A DNA stretch of 64,000 bases from Methylocystis sp. H62 (GCF_015709515.1 NZ_JADNQZ010000059.1:62001-126000); one strand, 5' to 3'. Positions 43,192 through 53,177 are shown, counted from the first letter of the stretch. Translations and numbers: made by a program. The notes: generated by a model not told the origin, from the letters alone.

Positions 43192-43935
43192 TCAAGGGGA
43201 AGGCGGATGCGCGCTCTTCGCTGCGATCGCCGCGTCATAAAAATCCGCGAGCTGCGAGAGCAGGGCGGCGCAGTCGCCTTCGAAACTCGAGCCATGCATC
43301 ACGGCGAGGCGACGGGGCTCCAGCGCCGCGAGCATGCGGATCGTCGGGCCTGTCATCGGCGTCAGCGACGTGGCCTGAAAGGCGTTCTCCGCCGTCATCG
43401 CCGCTTCGAGCACACTCTTTTTCGTGACGGCCGGCCCTTCACCGATTTGCGTGAGAAGATCGCCGCAAAATAGCGTGCGGGTCGTCTCCTCATAGATCAG
43501 ACCTGATTCCCACGCATGCGGCACATGCGGCGTATCGATGTAGCGCACGCGCCTTTCGCCGATGTGCAAGATTTCGCCATCCGCAAGCGCGCGCGGCGGC
43601 CGGTCGGCGAGATCGTTGAGCGACACCATGCAGGCGGTCTGGCCATGAATCACTTGCGCGTGCGGCGCAGCCGCGAGCCACAGATTCATCGCGCCGCATT
43701 CATCGGCTTCGACATGGCCGAAGGAAATCCAGCGCAGCCGTTCGATCGGCATGGTCGCGCCCAAGGCCTTCGATACGCAAGGAAACAGCGCACGTGGTCC
43801 GCAGTGAAACAGCAGCGGCTCGTCGGCGTCGATGAGGAACTGGTTGAAGGTGAAACCGGCCGGCGCCGCGATCTCCGGCACGAATGTCGACAGGCGATAG
43901 ATGCGCTCGGCGATTTCATCGACCTTCGTTTCCAT
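43192..43935 (-). CDS. Flavodiiron-like metallo-beta-lactamase-fold protein without flavodoxin domain
   Basis: 247 aa from ATG 43935, with GAGGGTGAG upstream. The metal motif H74-x-E76-x-D78 (GHVEADECG), H140, D159 (FCGDL) and H214 (VMHGSS) have the spacing of the diiron site of flavodiiron proteins, not the HxHxDH of classical MBL hydrolases. No flavodoxin or rubredoxin domain follows. It could be an oxygen- or NO-related diiron protein needing an external electron donor. It ends a three-gene minus-strand unit. Confidence 0.85.
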   Translation of the reverse strand: METKVDEIAERIYRLSTFVPEIAAPAGFTFNQFLIDADEPLLFHCGPRALFPCVSKALGATMPIERLRWISFGHVEADECGAMNLWLAAAPHAQVIHGQTACMVSLNDLADRPPRALADGEILHIGERRVRYIDTPHVPHAWESGLIYEETTRTLFCGDLLTQIGEGPAVTKKSVLEAAMTAENAFQATSLTPMTGPTIRMLAALEPRRLAVMHGSSFEGDCAALLSQLADFYDAAIAAKSAHPPSP

Positions 43936-43997
43936 CTCACCCTCTGATGGCGCTCGCTCGCCGCATGCGTGAATCCGCGCGGCCCCTCGATCTGCGC

Positions 43998-44483
43998 CTA
44001 GCCTTTCTCCGCGTCCCATCGATGGCGAAGGTAAAGCAGCAGGAGCAGCCAGACGGCGATAAAGCCATCGGAGAAGATCGTCAAAAAGTTGTAGGGCGCA
44101 TAGTCCCCTGCGCGAAGCGTCTGCTCGATGTGGCCATAGGTCGCCCCGAGCATGAACAACGACCATCCAAGTCCGGTGGCGAGCCAAAAGGCGCCGCGGA
44201 TCCAAATGCAGAGAAAACCCAGAATGCCCCAGGCGCCGTCGTGAACGCCGACTTCGAATTGGAACGGGCTGCCCGGCGCCCAGCCGATGCTGCGCGCGGT
44301 CTGATCGGGGAAGAAGACGTGCGGCACGAAACCGAGCGGCAGGCCGATGACGCCGACGTCGAGAACCAGCGCGTACAGCAGTAGCAGCCGAACGACGCGC
44401 GCGCGAGTCATTGGCGTCTTGCTGAGCGTTAGATGCGCCAGCGGCAGCAGCACGCTGAAGAGCGCGACGATGAGGCCGATCAT
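43998..44483 (-). CDS. Small polytopic membrane protein (DUF6790-like)
   Basis: 161 aa with four or five hydrophobic helices and loops FVPHVFFPDQTARSIGW and FEVGVHDGAWGILGFL. This pattern resembles the DUF6790 family, though I name it from memory. The start overlaps the upstream hydrolase stop by four bases. The function is unknown. Confidence 0.75.
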   Translation of the reverse strand: MIGLIVALFSVLLPLAHLTLSKTPMTRARVVRLLLLYALVLDVGVIGLPLGFVPHVFFPDQTARSIGWAPGSPFQFEVGVHDGAWGILGFLCIWIRGAFWLATGLGWSLFMLGATYGHIEQTLRAGDYAPYNFLTIFSDGFIAVWLLLLLYLRHRWDAEKG

Positions 44484-46030
44484 GGCGACACGGCTGCTTT
44501 CGCGTCTTCCGCCGCGGCGGCGGCGACGCTGCGCTCACCCGCTTTGAGCGCCTTGATCTGATATTTTTCACATTCCGCGCTCAACGCGGCGAGGCCGCCG
44601 TAAAGCCTCTCGGCGTCGCCATAGCCGATGGCGGCGAAGCGATAGATCAGTTCGCGCACGAGGCTGGGCTTCAGGAAATAGCCGGAGTGGACGTCAACAT
44701 CGCCTCTGACATAGACCCAAAGCAGGCGCAGATGTCCAAGCCAGGACAGATTCGGCGACACGCCGGGCGCGGCGTCCGTCACCACGCCGCGGCCCTCGGC
44801 GTCGATGCTGTCGGTGCAGTCGAAATAGGTCAGCCGCTGCGCGAATGACTCTTCCGACTGCACGGCGTCGAGTTCCGCGTAAAGCTCGTAAAGGGTGCGC
44901 GCGCCGACGCGCAGATTGCCGAGCGTCAGTTGTTCGGAAAGTCCCCAGCCGGTCAGCACGCCGACATTGCCGAGGCGATAGCCGAACCTGCGGCTCTTCG
45001 TGGGCAGCGAGAAGAAATTCGCCGTCGTCGAAATGTCGCGCAGGACTTCGTCGCCTTCATTGGAGAAAAGATGGGCCTCCTGAAAGCGGATCAACGACGA
45101 ATGCAGCGCATTGCTTCGGCCGAGCAGCAGCACTTCCGAGGGAATGTCGGGCGAGACCAGCACGAGGCGGCGCAATATAAAATTTTTCCCGATCTTCGAT
45201 CTGAGCTCCCGCCGCATGCGCTCCTCTTCGCTTCCCAGCGTCTCCGGGCCATGGCGCATGGCGGCGATCGCAAGTGGGGAAAACACGTCGGAGAGAATGC
45301 GTACGGCGTTGGTGACGACGAAGCCGCCCATGCTGTGGCCGATAAAGGAAAGATCAACTCTTCCGATAAGGTCGTCGGGATCATCGCTCGGCCGTTTGGG
45401 AAGCCTGTCGTCGATCTCGCGAATAAGGTTGACGAGGTCGGGCACGCCGTAATTCGTCGCTCGAAAGCCGTCACGAAAATAGACGATGAGCCGCAAGCCA
45501 AAAAGCGTGAGGGGAATGATGGCCATCGCCGCGGTCACGGCCGTCACGACGACGCGCGTGAGCTTCCACCAGTCGCAAATTTCGAAAGAGAAGTTCACGA
45601 GATATACGGCGGCGAGTGAGACGAAGAGAATGCCAAGGAGGAACAACGGCGCGGCGTTCAAACCGCTTCGCCAAGGGGTTCCCATCGCTTCTGAGGGCCA
45701 ACGATAACCGATGCAAACGAGACCGCGGTTCTTGAGCGCGTCGTCGTCGTTCAACGCGATGAAAGATTCTTTGAAGGTTTCGAGAACTTTCTTTCGCGGC
45801 GTGTTGAAGCCGTGGACGGTAATCAGAAGTTTAGGGTTCTCCTGTTTAGCCAATAGCTTGACGATCTTATCGATCTCCGAAGGTTCGCAATTTTCAGGAG
45901 TTGACGGCGCGCTTTCCTTGTCGTCGATATTATCGGGCGCCGTGCTTTCGACGAAGAAAGCGGGCGTGAAGGCCTTGGCGGCGGGTGGCGGGGCGACCTC
46001 GTACACCGCTAATTGTTTGTCGTGCGCCAT
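44480..46030 (-). CDS. Membrane-anchored alpha/beta hydrolase
   Basis: 516 aa from ATG 46030 (GGAG seven bases upstream). An N-terminal hydrolase strand (LLITVHGFNTPRKK, about 71-84) is interrupted by two transmembrane helices (about 125-150 and 160-185), then the nucleophile elbow FIGHSMGGFVV resumes the fold. This recalls DUF900-type esterases. The active site is probably cytoplasmic. It is coupled to the downstream small membrane protein. Confidence 0.82.
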   Translation of the reverse strand: MAHDKQLAVYEVAPPPAAKAFTPAFFVESTAPDNIDDKESAPSTPENCEPSEIDKIVKLLAKQENPKLLITVHGFNTPRKKVLETFKESFIALNDDDALKNRGLVCIGYRWPSEAMGTPWRSGLNAAPLFLLGILFVSLAAVYLVNFSFEICDWWKLTRVVVTAVTAAMAIIPLTLFGLRLIVYFRDGFRATNYGVPDLVNLIREIDDRLPKRPSDDPDDLIGRVDLSFIGHSMGGFVVTNAVRILSDVFSPLAIAAMRHGPETLGSEEERMRRELRSKIGKNFILRRLVLVSPDIPSEVLLLGRSNALHSSLIRFQEAHLFSNEGDEVLRDISTTANFFSLPTKSRRFGYRLGNVGVLTGWGLSEQLTLGNLRVGARTLYELYAELDAVQSEESFAQRLTYFDCTDSIDAEGRGVVTDAAPGVSPNLSWLGHLRLLWVYVRGDVDVHSGYFLKPSLVRELIYRFAAIGYGDAERLYGGLAALSAECEKYQIKALKAGERSVAAAAAEDAKAAVSP

Positions 46031-46224
46031 GGATTGGCTCCAATTTTTTCGGTTGAGCAAAAATCCTTAAGTGAGTATTTAGCCGGGGCGCGAGCATGCC
46101 TCAGCGTCGCCTGTGCGACAAGCGCAAGCCTCGTCTGCCTTTTTTGTGAATTCCCTATGTCGGCCAGGCGAATGCGCGTGCGCCGAACCGACCCACGCTG
46201 TCGCGAATCGCGCTAAGATCGCCC

Positions 46225-48240
46225 ATGGCTTCAAAACCCGATCTGTTCAGCGGCGCGCCGCGCAAGGCGCCCGCGTCGAAACCCGCCCCAAAGCGCGGGC
46301 CGGCGGAATATTCCGCCGCCTCCATCGAAGTGCTGGAGGGGCTTGAGCCCGTCCGCCGGCGCCCCGGCATGTATATCGGCGGCACCGACGAGGCGGCGAT
46401 GCACCACCTCTTCGCCGAGGTGCTGGACAACGCCATGGACGAGGCCGTGGCCGGCCATGCGACCTTCATCGAAGTGACGCTGGAAACTGACGGCTGGCTC
46501 ACGGTCAATGACAACGGCCGCGGCATTCCGGTCGAGTCCCATCCGAAATTTCCCAAGAAATCGGCGCTGGAAGTGGTGATGACCACGCTCCACGCGGGCG
46601 GCAAGTTCGATTCAGGCGCCTATCAGACCTCCGGCGGTCTGCACGGCGTCGGCGTCTCGGTCGTCAATGCGCTGTCCGAAAAGCTTGAAGTCGAGGTGGC
46701 GATCGCCGGCCAACTCTACGGCCAGGAGTTTTCACGGGGCCTGCCGCTCGGCAAGCTCAAGACGCTTGGCCGCGTCAACAATCGGCGCGGCACCAAGGTG
46801 CGCTTCAAGCCCGACGCGCAGATTTTCGGCGCGGGCGCGCATTGGAAGCCGGCGCGGCTCTTCCGCATGTCGCGCTCCAAGGCCTATCTCTTCGGCGGCG
46901 TCGAAATCCGCTGGCGCTGCGATCCTTCGCTGATCGACCCCGGCGCGGACACGCCGCCGGAGGCGGTGCTGCGCTTTCCCGGCGGCCTGAAGGATTATCT
47001 GGCGCGCGAGATTCACGGGAAGGAACTCGTCGCCGATCAGCCCTTCGTCGGCAAGATCACGCGCGAAGGCGGCCATGGCTCGCTCGAATGGGCGGTCTCC
47101 TGGCTCGCCGAGGATGACGGTTTTGTCCATTCCTATTGCAACACGATTCCGACGCCCGACGGCGGCACGCACGAGGCGGGGTTTCGCGCCGCGCTCCTAA
47201 AGGCGCTCAAGGATCACGCCGAGCGGGTCGGACAGGCGAAACGCGCCAAGGACATCGCCGCCGACGATCTCATGGGCCAGTCGGCCGCGATGATCTCGGT
47301 CTTCATGCGCGAGCCGGAGTTTCAGGGACAGAACAAAAGCCGGCTGATGAGCGCCGAGGCGGCGCGCATCGTCGAAAGCGCGGTGCGGGACGCCTTCGAT
47401 CATTGGCTCGCCGGCGCGCCCTCGCAGGCCAATAAGCTCTTGGACTTCGCCGTCGAGCGCGCCGAGGAGCGCCTGCGCCGGCGCGCCGAGAAGGACATCG
47501 CCCGCAAGACCGCGACCCGCAAGCTGCGGCTGCCCGGCAAGCTCGTCGACTGCACGAATAATTCGGCGCAGGGATCGGAGTTGTTCATCGTCGAAGGCGA
47601 CTCCGCCGGCGGGTCGGCGAAGGAGGCGCGCAACCGCACGACGCAGGCCATTTTGCCGCTGCGCGGCAAGATTTTGAATGTCGCCTCGGCGACGAAGGAC
47701 AAGCTCCTCGCCAATCAGCAGCTCGCCGATCTGACGCAGGCGCTCGGCTGCGGACTGGGCGCGCATTACCGCGACGAAGATCTGCGTTACGAGAAAGTGA
47801 TCGTGATGACCGACGCCGACGTCGACGGCGCGCATATCGCGTCGCTGCTCATCACCTTCTTCTATCGGCAGATGCCGCGCCTCATCGAGAACGGCCATCT
47901 CTATCTGGCGCAGCCGCCGCTCTACAAGCTGACGCAGGGCGCGAAAACCGTCTATGCGCGCGACAATGAACATCGGGACGAATTGATCGCCAAGGAGCTG
48001 ACCGGGAAGGGAAAGATCGAGACCGGCCGCTTCAAGGGGCTGGGCGAGATGAGCGCGGCTCAGCTCAAGGAAACGACGATGGACCCGAGCAAGCGCACGC
48101 TCCTCAAAGTCGTCGTGGAGCCGGAAGATCGCGAGGAGACAGCAGACTGCGTCGAGCGGCTGATGGGCAACAGGCCTGAAGCGCGCTTCGCCTTCATCCA
48201 GGAGCGCGCCGCGTTCGCGACGGAACTCGTGGATATCTAG
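46225..48240 (+). CDS. parE: DNA topoisomerase IV subunit B
   Basis: 671 aa. It has the GHKL ATPase domain (EVLDNAMDEAVAGH, NDNGRGIPVE, GGLHGVGVSVVNAL), the transducer domain, and the TOPRIM motifs FIVEGDSAGGSAK and MTDADVDGAHIASLL. Length and the SALEVVMTTLHAGGKF segment fit ParE rather than GyrB. It decatenates daughter chromosomes with ParC, which is not in this window. Confidence 0.96.
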   Translation: MASKPDLFSGAPRKAPASKPAPKRGPAEYSAASIEVLEGLEPVRRRPGMYIGGTDEAAMHHLFAEVLDNAMDEAVAGHATFIEVTLETDGWLTVNDNGRGIPVESHPKFPKKSALEVVMTTLHAGGKFDSGAYQTSGGLHGVGVSVVNALSEKLEVEVAIAGQLYGQEFSRGLPLGKLKTLGRVNNRRGTKVRFKPDAQIFGAGAHWKPARLFRMSRSKAYLFGGVEIRWRCDPSLIDPGADTPPEAVLRFPGGLKDYLAREIHGKELVADQPFVGKITREGGHGSLEWAVSWLAEDDGFVHSYCNTIPTPDGGTHEAGFRAALLKALKDHAERVGQAKRAKDIAADDLMGQSAAMISVFMREPEFQGQNKSRLMSAEAARIVESAVRDAFDHWLAGAPSQANKLLDFAVERAEERLRRRAEKDIARKTATRKLRLPGKLVDCTNNSAQGSELFIVEGDSAGGSAKEARNRTTQAILPLRGKILNVASATKDKLLANQQLADLTQALGCGLGAHYRDEDLRYEKVIVMTDADVDGAHIASLLITFFYRQMPRLIENGHLYLAQPPLYKLTQGAKTVYARDNEHRDELIAKELTGKGKIETGRFKGLGEMSAAQLKETTMDPSKRTLLKVVVEPEDREETADCVERLMGNRPEARFAFIQERAAFATELVDI

Positions 48241-48268
48241 CCCCTCGCGCCCGGACGCGTCTGGGAGT

Positions 48269-49366
48269 ATGGTGTCGCTCTCCCACGACGATAGGCGCCG
48301 CGTGACCGACACGGAAATTCGCCCAACGACCGAGGATGCGCGCGACCCGCGGTCCTTCTGCGACGAGCAGGCCTTCGCCCTGGAGCGGATGCAGCTTGCG
48401 CTCGACGCCGGGCGCACCGGCATCTGGGACTGGAACCTGCTGACGGGCGAAGTGCATATCGACGAGCGCGTGCGCCGCTTGTGGGGCCTTCCAGAAGGCG
48501 TTCCGGCGAGTTTCGAGATTTTCCGCAGCGCGCTGCATCCGCAGGACAAGAAGCGTACGAAAGAGGCTGTCGGCGTCGCGCTCGATCCCACCCACGAGGG
48601 CGATTACGAGATCGAATATCGCGTCATCGGCCAGACCGACCGCATCGAGCGCTGGGTCTCGGTGCGCGGCCGCACTTTTTTCGACGAAGGGCGCGCGGTC
48701 CGCATTCTCGGCACCGCGCGCGACATCACGCCGCGCAAGCAGCGCGAGCAGCATGTGCGCGTGCTCTTGCGTGAACTCGTGCATCGCTCGAAGAACCTGC
48801 TCGCCGTGGTGCAGGCGATGTCGCGGCAGACGGCCGCCGGCTCGCCTTCGGTCGAAGATTTCCAGCGCAAATTCGGCGCCCGCCTGCAGGCGCTGTCGAT
48901 GGCGCATGATCTGCTCGTGTCGCAGGATTGGCGCGGCGCCTCGATGCGCGAATTGGTGCGCGCTCAGCTCGCCTATTGCATGGACGTGCCGCAGGGCGAC
49001 GTGTCGTCGCGCGCGACGATCGATGGCCCGAAAATCATGCTGAAGCCGGAGGCGGCCCAGAACATCGGCCTCGCTTTGCATGAACTCGCCACGAACGCGC
49101 TAAGTTTTGGCGGCCTGTCGCGGCCGGACGGCGCCGTCTCGCTGACATGGCGCTTCGAAGACGGTCGGCTCAATATCGAATGGCGCGAGAGCGGCGGCCC
49201 GGCGGTGGCGATGCCGCCGCGCGAAGGCTTTGGCCATAAGGTCATCAAGCGACTTGTCGCGCAGGCGCTGGATGGGACGGCGACGCTCAACTTTCCGCCC
49301 GATGGATTGATTTGGACGCTGTCGATTCCGGCGAGCTACGCGACCGTCAGGGACGAGCAGGCTTAG
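48269..49366 (+). CDS. HWE-family sensor histidine kinase with PAS domain
   Basis: 365 aa, soluble. A PAS fold covers about 40-155 (GRTGIWDWNLLTGEVHID, then PAC motif GTARDITPRKQ). The HWE kinase core has the phospho-acceptor H172 in RELVHRSKNLLAVVQAMSR, the N box HELATNAL and the WRE motif in IEWRESGGP that name the family. These kinases often sense light or redox or feed the general stress response. No response regulator is adjacent, so it is an orphan. ATG 48269 is chosen; a GTG at 48302 is possible. Its end overlaps the convergent DUF2252 gene. Confidence 0.93.
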   Translation: MVSLSHDDRRRVTDTEIRPTTEDARDPRSFCDEQAFALERMQLALDAGRTGIWDWNLLTGEVHIDERVRRLWGLPEGVPASFEIFRSALHPQDKKRTKEAVGVALDPTHEGDYEIEYRVIGQTDRIERWVSVRGRTFFDEGRAVRILGTARDITPRKQREQHVRVLLRELVHRSKNLLAVVQAMSRQTAAGSPSVEDFQRKFGARLQALSMAHDLLVSQDWRGASMRELVRAQLAYCMDVPQGDVSSRATIDGPKIMLKPEAAQNIGLALHELATNALSFGGLSRPDGAVSLTWRFEDGRLNIEWRESGGPAVAMPPREGFGHKVIKRLVAQALDGTATLNFPPDGLIWTLSIPASYATVRDEQA

Positions 49367-50723
49367 CGTCGCCCTGCTTACAGAATGCTTCGTAGTCCAT
49401 AGCGTTTTGCTGCGCATAGAGCATCGCGAAAGATGCGAGCGCGTCGTCGAACGCTTCGCTCTTGCCCATGTATCCGGCGAGAGTCACGGCGTCGGCGGAA
49501 CGCGCATGGGCGCGCGCCAAGGTGCGTCCGCATAGTTTCGCGTAATTCAGAAGGTCGTGATTCTGCAGCAATTCGGTAAGTCCGCCCAAACGGCGCGTCT
49601 TCAGCTGGCGCATGTAGAATTCGCGCTTAGACGCAGGGTCGAGCATGGGCCCTAAAAATATGTCCGACGCCGCCTGCATCATGCGCTGACCTTCCACGAC
49701 GCGCTCGGCCTGCGCGCCGGGCCATGCGCCAAGGCCGAAGCGTTCCAGCACTGAGCGCTTCGCTTCCTTGATTTGAAGGAAGAGCCGCTCATCGTCCGGG
49801 CTCATGAACAACGCGATCGTGCAATAGGTGCCGACGCTGCCGACGCCAACGGCCTTGAAAGCGATGTCGCACAAACCATAGCGGCGCAACAAAGAGGCGA
49901 CGTGCGGCGGCAACTTCGCGAAGGCGGCGGCAATGAGTCCGTTGACGTCGAATTGATTGGCCTCGCCGTCATCGAGATGGAAGAGCCGCGGCGGCTTGTC
50001 CTCGACTCGCCAATCGCCGGAAGAGTCTTTCGCGATCCTTGGAAAATTGTCCGCATAATCATCTTCGTTTTTGTGCGACGCGATCGCGGCGTGTACCGCG
50101 TCGTGGAGAACCCGATCGCGGAGGCCGGCGGCGACGTCACGCAGCGGCACGCGGGTATTCCACGCCTCGAGCGGCGAGAAGGCGGCGAGTTTGGTCACCG
50201 CGCGGCGGTAGGCTTTGACGGCGGCGCGCGCCGTGGATCTTGCTGTCTGCTCGCTCTTGCCGGCGCCAAGGGCTGCGACGACGGCGCTTGTCGCCAAGCG
50301 GCGCAAATCGATCGTGACGTCCACATCCGGCAATGTCTCGTCGAAATCATTCAGATCGAAGAGCGGATGTCCTTCCGGCGAGACGAAGGCGCCGAAATTC
50401 ATCAAATGGCAGTCGCCGCAGACCTGCGCGAGAATGCCGGGCGCCGGTTGCGTCGAAAGATCGGCGGCCATCACATCGGCGGCGCCGCGCAGAAAGGCGT
50501 GCGGCGACTCCGCCATGGATTTGCGGCGAAGCGGAATCAAGGATTGGATTCGATCCCGTTCGGTCTCGGCGATGATCGCGAGAGCGTTTCGGTTTGCGGC
50601 AGGCGTAAAATCCGCCAGCGACTCGCGCGGGACGAGCTGGCGCAAAGTTTTCCCAGCCGCATGGCGGGCGCGACGGTTGGAGCTTTCTGTACGCGCAGCG
50701 CCGTCACTGATCATGATCAGCAA
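49347..50723 (-). CDS. DUF2252 protein
   Basis: 458 aa. Visible family landmarks are FLRGAADVMAADL, GDCHLMNFGAF, FDLNDFDETLPDVDV and, later, KEAKRSVLERFG; these recall a distant protein-kinase/APH-like fold. Function is unknown. It converges with, and overlaps by 20 bases, the HWE kinase gene. Confidence 0.9.
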   Translation of the reverse strand: MLIMISDGAARTESSNRRARHAAGKTLRQLVPRESLADFTPAANRNALAIIAETERDRIQSLIPLRRKSMAESPHAFLRGAADVMAADLSTQPAPGILAQVCGDCHLMNFGAFVSPEGHPLFDLNDFDETLPDVDVTIDLRRLATSAVVAALGAGKSEQTARSTARAAVKAYRRAVTKLAAFSPLEAWNTRVPLRDVAAGLRDRVLHDAVHAAIASHKNEDDYADNFPRIAKDSSGDWRVEDKPPRLFHLDDGEANQFDVNGLIAAAFAKLPPHVASLLRRYGLCDIAFKAVGVGSVGTYCTIALFMSPDDERLFLQIKEAKRSVLERFGLGAWPGAQAERVVEGQRMMQAASDIFLGPMLDPASKREFYMRQLKTRRLGGLTELLQNHDLLNYAKLCGRTLARAHARSADAVTLAGYMGKSEAFDDALASFAMLYAQQNAMDYEAFCKQGDAKPARP

Positions 50724-50777
50724 ATCCTTCAGCTCATAGAACCAACGCTCAAAAAAATTCGCCAGCCGGCCGTCCGA

Positions 50778-51191
50778 TCAACCCAGCAGATCGATCAGCG
50801 GCCCGATCAGTGGCGCGTCGGCGGGCGGCATCGGATAGTTGCGCAAATCGCGCGCCCGCGCCCATTTCACCGCCTGTCCCTCCATCGGAGAAATAAAGCC
50901 CTCCCACTTACGGCAGACGTAGAGCGGCATCAGAAGATGGAAGTCGTCGTAGGCGTGGCTCGCGAAGGTCAACGGCGCGAGGCAGGGCGCGCAGACCCGC
51001 ACGCCGAGTTCTTCTTCGAGTTCGCGGGCGAGAGCGTCTTCCGGCCGCTCGCCGGGATGCAGCTTGCCGCCGGGAAACTCCCACAGACCGGCGAGCTGTT
51101 TGCCTTCGGGACGTTGCGCGATCAGCACGCGATTGTCGGCGTCGACGAGCGCCGCCGCCACGACGAGCAAGAGAGACACAGGCGCGCTCAA
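50778..51191 (-). CDS. mutT: 8-oxo-dGTP diphosphatase MutT
   Basis: 137 aa. The full Nudix box is GGKLHPGERPEDALARELEE followed by ELGV. The substrate-facing residues (LAGLWEFPGGK) match MutT. It removes oxidised dGTP from the nucleotide pool. It overlaps the upstream lipoprotein gene by four bases and belongs to the argJ neighbourhood typical of alphaproteobacteria. Confidence 0.94.
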   Translation of the reverse strand: MSAPVSLLLVVAAALVDADNRVLIAQRPEGKQLAGLWEFPGGKLHPGERPEDALARELEEELGVRVCAPCLAPLTFASHAYDDFHLLMPLYVCRKWEGFISPMEGQAVKWARARDLRNYPMPPADAPLIGPLIDLLG

Positions 51192-51706
51192 TTGCCGGAG
51201 AGAACGACTTTCACCGGGCCGTTTTCCTTGCCGGTGAGCGTCACTTCTTCATACATTGCGCCGCCTTCAGGCGCGTGCGCATCCTTCGGCTTCCAGATGA
51301 GCTGGGTGGTGAGATAATAGCGTCCGGGGGCGACATTCTCGAAGGTGAATCGTCCGTTCGGCTCCGTCGTCGTCGTGCGGGTCAAAGAGGCGTATTGCGT
51401 GTCCGGCTCGACCTTCGGAATTGACGCGGCCGGGAGGAATTTCACCGAGCCGTAAAAATTCTTGATGCGGGTCTGCGCATAGGTCGTGGCCGGTATCAGC
51501 CTCACGGTTTCGCCGGCGGCGTAGCGCACGTTCGATCCCGAGCCATCGCGCAGAAAGGCCTGTCCGGCGATGACGCCCCGGCCGGGCGCCCGGATGTAAT
51601 TCGCCTGCGACGGATCGAAGCCGACGCCCGGCGAGGGGCCGCGCGCGGCGTTGCAGGCTGAGAGCAGGGCGAGCGGCGCCACGAAGAGAAGCTTGACGCA
51701 ACGCAT
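51188..51706 (-). CDS. Lipoprotein with carboxypeptidase-regulatory-like domain
   Basis: 172 aa from ATG 51706. The signal peptide ends in LLSAC, a lipobox, so it should be lipid-anchored. The C-terminal half has a beta-sandwich pattern (TTTEPNGRFTFENVAPGRYYLTTQ) typical of carboxypeptidase-regulatory-like domains. An in-frame ATG at 51739 would place the lipobox too far in. Function is unknown. Confidence 0.82.
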   Translation of the reverse strand: MRCVKLLFVAPLALLSACNAARGPSPGVGFDPSQANYIRAPGRGVIAGQAFLRDGSGSNVRYAAGETVRLIPATTYAQTRIKNFYGSVKFLPAASIPKVEPDTQYASLTRTTTTEPNGRFTFENVAPGRYYLTTQLIWKPKDAHAPEGGAMYEEVTLTGKENGPVKVVLSGN

Positions 51707-51929
51707 GACAATAACGCTCCACGAAAACGCAGATCGCACACTTTAACCGGCGCCGACGCTGCACGCCCCGCGGATCAGACCGGCGAGGCGGCTTCGGCGC
51801 CGATGCGGCAATCTAGCACGTCAGGCATCGTTCTGACGACTGCGCCGCTCAGCGGCCGCTCAGCCGCCGTCGTTGGCGCGAGGTCGGGCGCCGTGATGGT
51901 CATCGCGCCCGAGAGGATCATCCGGCGGA
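51707..51929. other. Short gap between argJ and the lipoprotein gene
   Basis: In related genomes an acetyltransferase gene often sits between argJ and mutT. Here a 48-codon minus-strand frame (51775-51921, MILSGAMTITAPDL) is open, but it does not look like a GNAT and is too short to call. Confidence 0.35.
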
Positions 51930-53177
51930 TCAGCTCCTGTAATCGCCGTTGATCGCGACATAGTCCTTGGTGAGATCGCAGGTCCACACGGTCGCGGCGC
52001 CTTTGCCCAGTCCAAGATCGACGTTGATGACGATGTCGTCGCGCTTCATGATCTGCGACACTTCCGCTTCGTCATAATCGGGGTCGCGCAGCCCCTTGTG
52101 GGCAACGCGCACGCCGCCGAACCAGATCGCGAGCCTGTCGCGATCTGCCTTCTCGCCGGCCTTGCCGACCGCCATGACGATGCGGCCCCAATTGGCGTCC
52201 TCGCCGGCGATCGCCGTCTTCACAAGCGGCGAATTGGCTATGGAGAAGGCGACGCGCTTCGCCGCCTTGGCGCTGTCGGCGCCCGTCACTGTCACCTCGA
52301 CGAATTTGCGCGCGCCTTCGCCGTCCCTCACCACCTGATGGGCGAGATCGAGCAGCACGGCGTCGAGCGCACGCTTGAATTCGATCAGCCGCTTGTCGCT
52401 CGCCTTTTCGATCTTCGGCGCGCCGCGTTTCTTCGTCGCTCCCGTCGCAAAGAGCAGTAGCGTGTCTGACGTCGACGTGTCGCCGTCGACGGTGATGGCG
52501 TTGAAGCTTCCCTTTGCGCCGCTCTCGAGCATCGTCTGTAGCGCCTCGGCGCCGATGGCGGCGTCGGTGAAGACGAAGGCGAGCATCGTCGCCATATCCG
52601 GCGCGATCATGCCCGCGCCCTTGGCGAAGCCGCTGATCGTCACTTCGACGCCGGCGATCGTCGTCGTCCGGGTGGAGAGCTTCGGATAGGTGTCGGTCGT
52701 CATGATGGCGTGCGCGGCGTCCAGCCAGCCGTCGGGCCGCGCCTCCTGCGCGAGCCTCTCCAGCACGCCATCGAATTTATGCGCGTCGAGCGGTTCGCCG
52801 ATGACCCCCGTGGACGCCAGAAAAATCTGGCGCTCGGGCGCGCCGGTCGCCGCGGCGGCGAGCTTCGCCGAGAATTTGACCGCCTGCGCGCCGGTCTTGC
52901 CGGTAAAGGCGTTGGCGTTGCCGGAATTGACCAGCAGCGCGCGCGCCTTGCCGCCCTTCAGCTTGTCGCGGCACCAGTCCACCGGCGCCGAGGGACATTT
53001 GGATTTGGTGAAAACGCCCGCGACCGTCGTTCGCGGATCGAGCAACGCCAGCATCACATCGGTGCGTCCGGCGTAGCGCACGCCTGCGGCGCCGACGCCG
53101 AAGCGCACGCCCTCGAGCGGCGGGATTTGGGGCGCCGATTTCGGCGCGAGCGGGGAGACGGCGGCGTCGTGAGCCAT
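51930..53177 (-). CDS. argJ: Bifunctional glutamate N-acetyltransferase/amino-acid acetyltransferase ArgJ
   Basis: 415 aa. It has the self-cleavage site within [14 protein letters not shown], where the threonine becomes the nucleophile, and the conserved [16 protein letters not shown] and [13 protein letters not shown]. It transfers the acetyl group from N-acetylornithine to glutamate in cyclic arginine synthesis. Downstream of a parvulin gene, as is common in the order. It is the biosynthetic counterpart of the OCD/amidinohydrolase pair at 5.4-7.4 kb. Confidence 0.97.
   Translation of the reverse strand: MAHDAAVSPLAPKSAPQIPPLEGVRFGVGAAGVRYAGRTDVMLALLDPRTTVAGVFTKSKCPSAPVDWCRDKLKGGKARALLVNSGNANAFTGKTGAQAVKFSAKLAAAATGAPERQIFLASTGVIGEPLDAHKFDGVLERLAQEARPDGWLDAAHAIMTTDTYPKLSTRTTTIAGVEVTISGFAKGAGMIAPDMATMLAFVFTDAAIGAEALQTMLESGAKGSFNAITVDGDTSTSDTLLLFATGATKKRGAPKIEKASDKRLIEFKRALDAVLLDLAHQVVRDGEGARKFVEVTVTGADSAKAAKRVAFSIANSPLVKTAIAGEDANWGRIVMAVGKAGEKADRDRLAIWFGGVRVAHKGLRDPDYDEAEVSQIMKRDDIVINVDLGLGKGAATVWTCDLTKDYVAINGDYRS

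Noticed and set aside
42300-43200. Cluster of repeats considered as a CRISPR array
   Set aside because: Units are about 50 bases with internal hairpins, alternate in orientation, and have irregular gaps including a gene. No cas genes are present.
51775-51921. 48-codon minus-strand frame after argJ
   Set aside because: Too short, no domain pattern; kept only as a note on the gap.
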